NCBI GenBank assembly: GCA_002085305.1
Contig: NATJ01000055.1
Location: 1 to 8,136 of the forward strand
Reading direction: 5' to 3'
Origin: Epsilonproteobacteria bacterium 4484_65
Lineage (GTDB): Bacteria > Campylobacterota > Campylobacteria > Campylobacterales > Sulfurovaceae
Length of the DNA stretch: 8,136 nt
Made by a program: the position numbers and the translations under genes. The notes below the pieces were generated by a model. That model did not search any database, was not told the DNA's origin, and worked only from the letters and a program-made list of their open reading frames with translations. Each line of letters starts with the position of its first letter. Position 1 is the first letter of the stretch. Of this stretch, positions 1-5,242 are shown piece after piece.

Positions 1-428
1 ATATGGTAGAGAATAACAGGGAGAAGATTATTATCACTGTTACCCATGCCCAACTCAAAAGAAGCGGTCTCCTTGGGTCGAGTCTTTCAAGTAGAGTTAT
101 CCACAATTCGGAGAGATTTGAGAAGGTGCTGCAACAGGAAAAGGTCGCTTTGTGGGTCTCGGGGCACAGTCATTTACCACAACGACTTTCTGGCACTGTA
201 ACAGTTCGCAAAGATCTGGGTGGTACATGCTTTGTCAATGTGGGCTCAATTAGTGATGAATTATTTTTAGACAGTGAATCACGATTCTTCTATTTCCATG
301 ATGGTTCTGATGTGGTTTGGATACGCTCTCGAAACCATAGTAAGCAGTTGTTTAATACTGATCTTGATATTCAGATACCACTTGGAAGATCATTTTCATT
401 GAGCAGTGGCAAATCACAGGTTTTCTAA
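1..428 (+). CDS. Calcineurin-like metallophosphoesterase, C-terminal part (5' end outside window)
   Basis: This is the C-terminal end of a metal-dependent phosphoesterase. Counting from the first in-window Met (base 3), His15 in ITVTHAQ and the pair in VSGHSH (His55, His57) fit the last metal-binding blocks of the calcineurin-like fold (a lone His, then GHxH). The earlier blocks (DxH, GD, GNHD) are not in the window, so the gene must begin upstream and the ATG at base 3 is probably internal. After GHSH the chain continues as beta strands (CFVNVGSIS is typical of the strand after the GHxH loop) and ends in a polar tail. The substrate cannot be told from this part; relatives act on phosphomonoesters, phosphodiesters, nucleotides or proteins. 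The next gene starts 35 bases downstream on the same strand, so co-transcription is possible. Confident in the fold, not in the function. Confidence 0.75.
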   Translation, partial: MVENNREKIIITVTHAQLKRSGLLGSSLSSRVIHNSERFEKVLQQEKVALWVSGHSHLPQRLSGTVTVRKDLGGTCFVNVGSISDELFLDSESRFFYFHDGSDVVWIRSRNHSKQLFNTDLDIQIPLGRSFSLSSGKSQVF

Positions 429-463
429 GTTACGGTATATACTTACATAGTATGATCTAAAGA

Positions 464-706
464 ATGACGATGAAAGAGTTCTTAACATTTCAAACATTTA
501 TCACTCCCTCTCTTCTCCTTCTTATCTACTGTGTCGGTGCGGTTTTTATTCCCATATTGAGTTGGTATCTTGCCAAATGGATCAAAAATTCTTATTTTTC
601 TGAAATATTCACTACAATAGAAGAAGATGTTAAAATCGATATGACCTTCAATCGACATTTAATTGTGACAATCATTTTTTCCTCTGTTTCCTTTGTATGG
701 AAATAG
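464..706 (+). CDS. Small membrane protein, DUF4282-like, N-terminal portion (reading frame broken near its 3' end)
   Basis: This 80-residue open frame encodes a small integral membrane protein. A first membrane segment covers about residues 14 to 36 (PSLLLLIYCVGAVFIPILSW), followed by a basic patch (AKWIK) and a short soluble loop. A second hydrophobic segment begins near residue 66 (LIVTII) but is cut short by a stop. Shifting by one base at the T6 run (675-680) continues this helix in good coding sequence to base 792, so the native protein was about 107 to 109 residues. The layout (FxxFITP, two helices, an acidic/aromatic helix at the end) resembles DUF4282-type proteins, a family of unknown function; I recognise this only by pattern. 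The second ATG (470) is the better start, because AAAGA at 459-463 then sits 6 bases upstream; the ATG at 464 has no room for a ribosome site. Confidence 0.6.
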   Translation: MTMKEFLTFQTFITPSLLLLIYCVGAVFIPILSWYLAKWIKNSYFSEIFTTIEEDVKIDMTFNRHLIVTIIFSSVSFVWK

Positions 707-792
707 TTTGGCGAGTAATGTTTGAGTTTTTTATTGCTTATTTTGATATGCATGATGCATTAATGAAATTAACTTGGGGATTTTGTAGATGA
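676..792 (+). pseudogene. Out-of-frame 3' remainder of the small membrane protein gene (after a one-base frameshift)
   Basis: In the frame ending at the TGA of 790-792, this stretch encodes a continuation of the second membrane helix (FFLCFLCMEIVWRVMFEF) followed by an amphipathic end (IAYFDMHDALMKL). One extra T in the run 675-680 joins it seamlessly to the upstream ORF: I-I-F-F-L-C-F. Two things argue that this is the authentic end: the segment completes an otherwise truncated helix, and its stop codon overlaps the next gene's ATG as ATGA at 789-792, a standard coupling arrangement. The break could be a true mutation (pseudogene), slippage in the T run, or a sequencing error. The in-frame stop TAG at 704-706 would otherwise leave the helix unfinished and an 82-base gap before the next gene. 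Confidence 0.6.
776..780 (+). promoter_or_regulatory. Ribosome binding site of the exported protein gene
   Basis: GGGGA lies 8 bases before the ATG at 789. It sits inside the restored frame of the upstream small membrane gene, which fits translational coupling through the ATGA overlap and supports 789 as the start. Confidence 0.5.
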
Positions 793-1805
793 ATATTAGT
801 AGGGGAATCATTATACTGGCACTGTTATCATTTGCTGTGTATGCAGATAATAGTTCTGAAATTGACAGGAACACCAGTACTCAGAGCACACAAGATGAGG
901 TTAACTATATAGATGACACACATAGAAGCATATCAAGAAGAGTGGTTGAATGGGCCGACAAAATAGATACAAAAATCAGTTCTTGGTTGGGAAATATGGA
1001 AGATAATTCAACTCGGGTTACGCCTAGAGTATTAGATGCTTCTAGCACTTCTTTGGAAAATCAAGTAAACTTGGCAGATGCGTTTTTTCAAAGTAACAAG
1101 TATTTAAATGAGACTGAAGATATTTACATACGGGTACGCACAGGAGCTACTTTTAAGTCAAAATATTCTGAAGACTATGAATTCAAACTCAGTGCACAGA
1201 TCCCCTTTAGTAAAAGTAAGAAATATTTAAAGATCTTTATTAATGATGTTACAGTTAACAATACGAAAGGCGTATTAGCCGGGGATTTAGATGATGATAA
1301 AGTGGATCCTAATCTAGGGATCAACTATTTTGCACCTGAAAAATATGGTATAAATTCCAAATATGCACTTGGGTTATCAGGTACAGATCCTTTTGTAAGT
1401 GCTCGATATAATATGCCTATAAAAACAAATGAGTGGCTAATAGATCCTGTACAGATATTTAGATATTCTCTTGATGATAGATTTGAAGAAGAGACAAATA
1501 TTTATTTTGATAGACAATTTAAAGAGCGATCACTCTTTAGGTTACAGCTTCATAGAAAAACACAAGATATCTTAGATGGTATGGATTATGCTTTATCACT
1601 TCAATATTATTGGAGTAATAAAGAAAAGACAGGTCTTGGTTTTTCTCAAACATTTTTCGGTAATACAGAATATCATTACACTATAGATAAATTTGCTCCT
1701 ATACCTCAAATTGAAACCTTTGGTGGTATTAATAATTATGTGGAAAGTTGTCGTGATTCAAATAAAGCTTCTATCCTCTCAATAGATGCCCTACACTCTT
1801 CATAA
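789..1805 (+). CDS. Exported, probable outer-membrane protein of unknown function; C-terminus apparently truncated
   Basis: The 338-residue product starts with a clear signal peptide: a basic start, hydrophobic core IIILALLSFAV, and a signal peptidase I site after VYA (residue 19). A polar Ser/Thr/Asn/Asp linker follows, then an amphipathic helix at about 48-68 (RRVVEWADKIDTKISSWL). From about residue 112 the chain alternates polar and aromatic residues in short strands (YIRVRTGATF, EFKLSAQIPF, SLFRLQLHR, YALSLQYYW), as in an outer-membrane beta barrel. Similar-looking uncharacterised proteins occur in Campylobacterota; I do not know a function. Residues up to about YVESCR (322) look native. 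The last 11 residues are antisense to bioV and do not end in an aromatic terminal strand, so the original 3' end seems lost. It overlaps convergent bioV by 35 bases with no terminator in view. It starts on the ATGA of the small membrane gene, and the two products may work together. Confidence 0.7.
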   Translation: MNISRGIIILALLSFAVYADNSSEIDRNTSTQSTQDEVNYIDDTHRSISRRVVEWADKIDTKISSWLGNMEDNSTRVTPRVLDASSTSLENQVNLADAFFQSNKYLNETEDIYIRVRTGATFKSKYSEDYEFKLSAQIPFSKSKKYLKIFINDVTVNNTKGVLAGDLDDDKVDPNLGINYFAPEKYGINSKYALGLSGTDPFVSARYNMPIKTNEWLIDPVQIFRYSLDDRFEEETNIYFDRQFKERSLFRLQLHRKTQDILDGMDYALSLQYYWSNKEKTGLGFSQTFFGNTEYHYTIDKFAPIPQIETFGGINNYVESCRDSNKASILSIDALHSS

Positions 1806-2286
1806 AATAAGTCGTAGTCAAAGGTGCAAAAAAATCAAAAGCTGCTTGTGCATCTATGATCTTATCATCTTTACCCAAGAAGACTTCAATGGTCGTACCT
1901 CTATCAAGTACTTCTTGTATCTTCTTCTTATCCCATACGTAAGTAAGCAGTGATTCAAGCTCTTCTTTGCTTCCTACGTTTAAATATACTGATAAGTCTA
2001 GGCTTGAGGGGTAAGTAATATTGGCTAAAAACTGTTTGACATAAGCTTCCTGTCCTGCTTCGAAGTAACGTAACTGTGTACGTATGAAACTGGGCTTTTG
2101 TGTTTGAAAAAAAGCAGGAGAGAGAAGGATGAGCCTGTCTATACGCTCTTTGCTTTCATACACATACTCAAAAGCTTTTTGTGCTCCATAACTGAAACCT
2201 GCTACACATAATTCACTTTTTATAAGATATTCAGAAAAAAGTTCTTCTTCTTTTTGAAGAGAAAAACCGTTAAAGTATGTAGACAT
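1771..2286 (-). CDS. bioV: BioV-like pimeloyl-ACP methyl ester esterase (alpha/beta hydrolase)
   Basis: This 171-residue small alpha/beta hydrolase has nucleophile elbow GFSYG (Ser32), a probable catalytic Asp in GKDDKIID (141 or 145) and the C-terminal His167 in VGHLL, a complete Ser-Asp-His set. Its length, the opening (FNGFSLQKEEELF then VAGFSYGAQKAFEY) and the end (IEVFLGKDDKIIDAQA) match my memory of H. pylori BioV. BioV frees pimeloyl-ACP by cleaving its methyl ester, the last step before biotin ring assembly; it replaces BioH. The enzyme is cytosolic and much shorter than BioH (about 255 residues), because the usual N-terminal strands and cap are reduced. The gene is the last of the minus-strand operon, 15 bases after the FtsH-like gene. 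The ribosome site is weak, so it probably depends on coupling. A generic small esterase is the alternative; no biotin genes are in the window to confirm the role. Confidence 0.7.
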   Translation of the reverse strand: MSTYFNGFSLQKEEELFSEYLIKSELCVAGFSYGAQKAFEYVYESKERIDRLILLSPAFFQTQKPSFIRTQLRYFEAGQEAYVKQFLANITYPSSLDLSVYLNVGSKEELESLLTYVWDKKKIQEVLDRGTTIEVFLGKDDKIIDAQAAFDFFAPLTTTYFMKSVGHLLRG

Positions 2287-2301
2287 TAAAATAGACCATC
2301 G

Positions 2302-3975
2302 CTAAAAGATTTCCCGCAGTATCTCTTTACATTCATCATGTGTAATATTTTCATAGGACAAAAGATAGTTAGAAACTTCAGAAAGTGCTTTCTCCAATGT
2401 TTTCAAAAGCGCATTCACCTCAGAAACAGATTCTCTTAAAAGATCCTCCTCCTGAAGCGGTGTTACGATAAAGTTTTCACTCATAGCATACTCATAAATA
2501 ACTTTTCTCACGAGCTCTTTAGCAAGCATAATGTCTGCACTTGCATTGCTGAACTGTTCGTTATAGTGTATCTTTGTCGCAAGGCTTCCTGCCAGATAGA
2601 CTTTGATCTTGTTAAGCAGTTTAGAGCGTGAGAGTATTTCATGCTCTTGTGATATGAGTTGTGTATTAACGATGCCTATCTTCTCAAACTCAACATCCAA
2701 CCACGTAGCGATGACAGCTTTTGCACCTTGATAGACTGCCTGTATCTCCCGTTCTTGTTCTGTGAAACTCATTATTTTTCGTTTTCCGGAGAGAACCTTC
2801 TCTTTTACTGCATCAAAATCAGAAGTCTCAACAGTTGTACGCCCTTCTCTCATGGCAAAAATGGCTGCTTCATTTGTAAGTGTATCGAGTGCTGCAGAGT
2901 TAAAGCCCACGGTCATACGTGCTACTTGCGCTATGTCCACCTGGTTGGGTTTATGTGCCAAATAGAGTTCTAAAGTCTTAGCTCTGTCTTCCAGGTCAGG
3001 TAAAGAGATATGAATACGTCTGTCAAAACGCCCTGCTCTAAGCAGTGCTTCATCAAGCATATCTATTTTGTTTGTTGCACCTATGACGATAACACCAGAA
3101 CTGTCTTCAAAACCATCCATCTCAGTAAGGAGCTGGTTCAGTGTTGCTTCTCTCTCATCATTTCTAAACTCACCACGGCTTTTACCTACAGCATCGATCT
3201 CATCAATAAAGATGATACTTGGTGCCATCTGCTTGGCTTTCTTGAAAAGTTCACTTACTCTCTTAGCACCCATACCTACATAAATATGTACAAAAGAAGC
3301 TCCACTTTGATAAAAGAAAGGTACATCCGCCTCACCCGCTACCGCTTTGGAGATGAGAGTTTTACCTACTCCTGGGGGTCCTACAAGCAGAACACCTTTA
3401 GGTAAACGTATATCCAGGTCACGGTATTTCTGCGGTTCTCTAAGAAAATCAATGATCTCTTCAAGTTCTTCTTTGACATCCTTGATACCTGCTACATCGG
3501 CAAAGGTTACATTTGAAGAAAGTGCCTGCACAGGGTCACTACTCTCAGCATTATCAGCTCTACTTGCAGATCTTATCTGTCTGAGTTGTTGTAGTTTACT
3601 CTGTTTTATAAATCTATAGAGCAATCCAAAAGCAGCAAGGATGATGAGTAAAGATAAAATATCATAAAGATAGCTGCTGTCACTGGTTACTTCTACAGGA
3701 TATTTGGTAAAAAAAGCAGTTTTATTGATGGCATCTTTATATATCTTATAGCTGTCATCTGCTGTTCTGAGACGGATATACTCTCCATCTACGATCACTT
3801 TTTGTATTTTATCTTGACTGTAGAGGCTGTTTGCCTGTTTATGTGTAATGAGCTGGTCACTGTCTCGAAGTATTCCAAAAGCAAGCAGCCCTACGAAGAC
3901 TACAAGCAGTGATAGTATGATCTTTATATTTTTGCCATTAATAGCTCTGGGCTTAAAGTTTAGCTTTGTTTCCAT
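2302..3975 (-). CDS. FtsH-like membrane AAA ATPase lacking the zinc-protease motif (pseudoprotease)
   Basis: The 557-residue protein has the FtsH layout: a membrane helix at about 17-36, a small periplasmic domain (40-98), a second helix at about 102-123, an AAA module and a helical C-terminal domain. The ATPase motifs are intact: Walker A GPPGVGKT (199-206), Walker B IIFIDEID (254-261), sensor 1 Asn302 in GATN, and the arginine-finger region LLRAGRFDRR (311-320). The pore loop reads YVG (232-234) instead of FVG and keeps an aromatic. In the protease domain the HEAGH motif is replaced by YQGAK (415-419), removing both His ligands and the catalytic Glu, although the third ligand position keeps Asp481. 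It should unfold or remodel membrane proteins but not cut them, or partner a canonical FtsH. It overlaps the end of mtaB by 23 bases and has a strong ribosome site inside mtaB. Annotation pipelines may well name it an active FtsH protease. Confidence 0.9.
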   Translation of the reverse strand: METKLNFKPRAINGKNIKIILSLLVVFVGLLAFGILRDSDQLITHKQANSLYSQDKIQKVIVDGEYIRLRTADDSYKIYKDAINKTAFFTKYPVEVTSDSSYLYDILSLLIILAAFGLLYRFIKQSKLQQLRQIRSASRADNAESSDPVQALSSNVTFADVAGIKDVKEELEEIIDFLREPQKYRDLDIRLPKGVLLVGPPGVGKTLISKAVAGEADVPFFYQSGASFVHIYVGMGAKRVSELFKKAKQMAPSIIFIDEIDAVGKSRGEFRNDEREATLNQLLTEMDGFEDSSGVIVIGATNKIDMLDEALLRAGRFDRRIHISLPDLEDRAKTLELYLAHKPNQVDIAQVARMTVGFNSAALDTLTNEAAIFAMREGRTTVETSDFDAVKEKVLSGKRKIMSFTEQEREIQAVYQGAKAVIATWLDVEFEKIGIVNTQLISQEHEILSRSKLLNKIKVYLAGSLATKIHYNEQFSNASADIMLAKELVRKVIYEYAMSENFIVTPLQEEDLLRESVSEVNALLKTLEKALSEVSNYLLSYENITHDECKEILREIF

Positions 3976-5209
3976 CTCTGGTAACCTCCACGTTATTGAG
4001 TAGAACCCAGTTTGAACTGAGATCTTCTTTACTTTGAATTTCTACTTTATTAAAATATTGATCAAATCCATGATAAACACCATTTTTACCATTTTCAAAC
4101 AGGACTTCAAGGTTTTCTGTATGATCTCGTCTAAAGGCAAAGTTTTTTGCCTTGATCAGTTCAGTAAGCTCACGATGACGCTCTTTAGCAATGTTCCCTC
4201 TTACTTCCGGTTTCATGGTAGCAGAGACAGTGTTGTCACGTTTGGAGTAAGAGAAGGCATGTACGTGTGTAAGTGGTAATTCTTTCACTCTATTCATCGC
4301 TTCAGCCCACTCTTTTTCATCTTCTCCCGGATGTCCTACGATGTAGTCTGTCCCCAAGGCATAACCCTTGTCTGCTATCTTGTGAAAAAGTTCCAAGTCT
4401 GTTTTGTAAGAGTTGCGTCTGTTCATAAGTTCCAGCATTTTGTCGCTGGTATGCTGTAGGGCAATATGCAAATGTTTTGCCATCCAAGGTTCATTCAGTA
4501 ATTCCATGAACTCATCATCTATCTGTATAGGTTCCAAACTTCCTAAGCGTATACGTCTTACACCACGTATGTAGCTCATCTTTTTAAGCAGTTTTGCCAT
4601 TGAAGTATGATGATCTTGTCCGTAACTTCCTACATTGGTTCCTGTAAGGATAAACTCTCCAAATCCATTGGCAGCAAGTTTGGTGACCTGTTCCAGAATA
4701 GTCTCTTCTCTATGGGATCTGGCATCACCGCGAACAGCAGGGATGATACAGTACGAGCATCTAAAGTCACAGCCCTCTTGTATCTTGATGAATGCCCTGC
4801 TTTTACCTACGAACTCCTCTACGATAGTAGAGTCAATATGTTTAAGGTCACCGATCTGATAAAAAGGTTTATCGATCTTAAGTATCTCATTGATCTTCTC
4901 TTTTTCAGAGTGTCCCATCACACCAAAAACTTTTTTATCTTCAAAAAGCCCCTCACCTTTTGAGTGTGAACCACAGCCTGCCAAAACTACCTTGGCATCA
5001 GGGTTTTTACGTTTCATGGAGGAGATATAGTTACGTACAGAGGAGTCTGCACCGTTAGTAACTGTACAGGAGTTTACAACAATAATGTCAGATCTTGTTT
5101 CATCATCTGAGAGTTCAAACTCACGTAATTTAGACATCATGACTTGGGTATCAAACTGGTTTGTTCGACACCCAAAGGTTTTAAAAAAAACTTTTTTACG
5201 ATTGGGCAT
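3953..5209 (-). CDS. mtaB: tRNA (N6-threonylcarbamoyladenosine(37)-C2)-methylthiotransferase MtaB
   Basis: This is a radical-SAM methylthiotransferase that converts t6A37 to ms2t6A37 in ANN-decoding tRNAs. The N-terminal domain carries the three cysteines of the auxiliary 4Fe-4S cluster: Cys14 (FGCRTNQFD), Cys48 (VNSCTVTNGAD) and Cys79 (LAGCGSH). The radical-SAM cluster motif is CDFRCSYC (Cys147, 151, 154), followed by IIPAVRG. Family blocks such as ILTGTNVGSYG and HIALQHTSD follow, and the last 50 or so residues are a TRAM-like tail. FGCRTNQ with VNSCTVT points to the MtaB branch rather than MiaB (typically YGCQMN) or RimO. The length of 418 residues is normal. Codons near the start contain an A8 and a T6 run. 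It lies 33 bases after the mscS stop, with only a weak ribosome site (GAGA), and its end overlaps the FtsH-like gene. Confidence 0.9.
   Translation of the reverse strand: MPNRKKVFFKTFGCRTNQFDTQVMMSKLREFELSDDETRSDIIVVNSCTVTNGADSSVRNYISSMKRKNPDAKVVLAGCGSHSKGEGLFEDKKVFGVMGHSEKEKINEILKIDKPFYQIGDLKHIDSTIVEEFVGKSRAFIKIQEGCDFRCSYCIIPAVRGDARSHREETILEQVTKLAANGFGEFILTGTNVGSYGQDHHTSMAKLLKKMSYIRGVRRIRLGSLEPIQIDDEFMELLNEPWMAKHLHIALQHTSDKMLELMNRRNSYKTDLELFHKIADKGYALGTDYIVGHPGEDEKEWAEAMNRVKELPLTHVHAFSYSKRDNTVSATMKPEVRGNIAKERHRELTELIKAKNFAFRRDHTENLEVLFENGKNGVYHGFDQYFNKVEIQSKEDLSSNWVLLNNVEVTRDGNKAKL
3985..3990 (-). promoter_or_regulatory. Ribosome binding site of the FtsH-like gene, inside mtaB
   Basis: TGGAGG on the minus strand lies 9 bases before the ATG at 3975, within the last codons of mtaB. 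This near-ideal Shine-Dalgarno sequence fixes the start despite the 23-base overlap and suggests efficient translation coupled to mtaB. Confidence 0.65.
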
Positions 5210-5242
5210 TTAGTGTCTCATTGTCTTGAATATTAATTCTTA

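Noticed and set aside
437..456. Promoter (TATACT or TATGAT) before the small membrane protein gene
   Set aside because: TATGAT lies too close to the start and TATACT has no recognisable -35 box; the 35-base gap is equally consistent with read-through from the phosphoesterase gene.
673..681. Programmed -1 frameshift at the T6 run
   Set aside because: The codons ATT-TTT-TCC do not form an X-XXY-YYZ slippery heptamer, and I see no stable downstream stem. Mutation, slippage in replication or transcription, or a sequencing error are simpler.
748..760. Palindromic ATGCATGATGCAT
   Set aside because: It lies in the shifted-frame coding tail (MHDAL codons) and is short; it is best explained as chance within coding sequence.
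1771..1840. Bidirectional terminator between the converging exported-protein gene and bioV
   Set aside because: No GC-rich stem with a T tail is present on either strand; only scattered A and T runs.
2659..3619. Several plus-strand ORFs of 67 to 131 codons opposite the FtsH-like gene
   Set aside because: They are antisense shadows of a gene with complete AAA motifs, and their translations are Cys/Ser-rich and domain-free.
4034..4963. Plus-strand ORFs of 74 to 118 codons opposite mtaB
   Set aside because: mtaB is confirmed by its six cluster cysteines on the other strand; the plus-strand products show no motif and no ribosome site.
5210..5221. Mini-ORF ATG-AGA-CAC-TAA directly before the mtaB ATG (minus strand)
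   Set aside because: Three codons with no ribosome site; likely coincidence.
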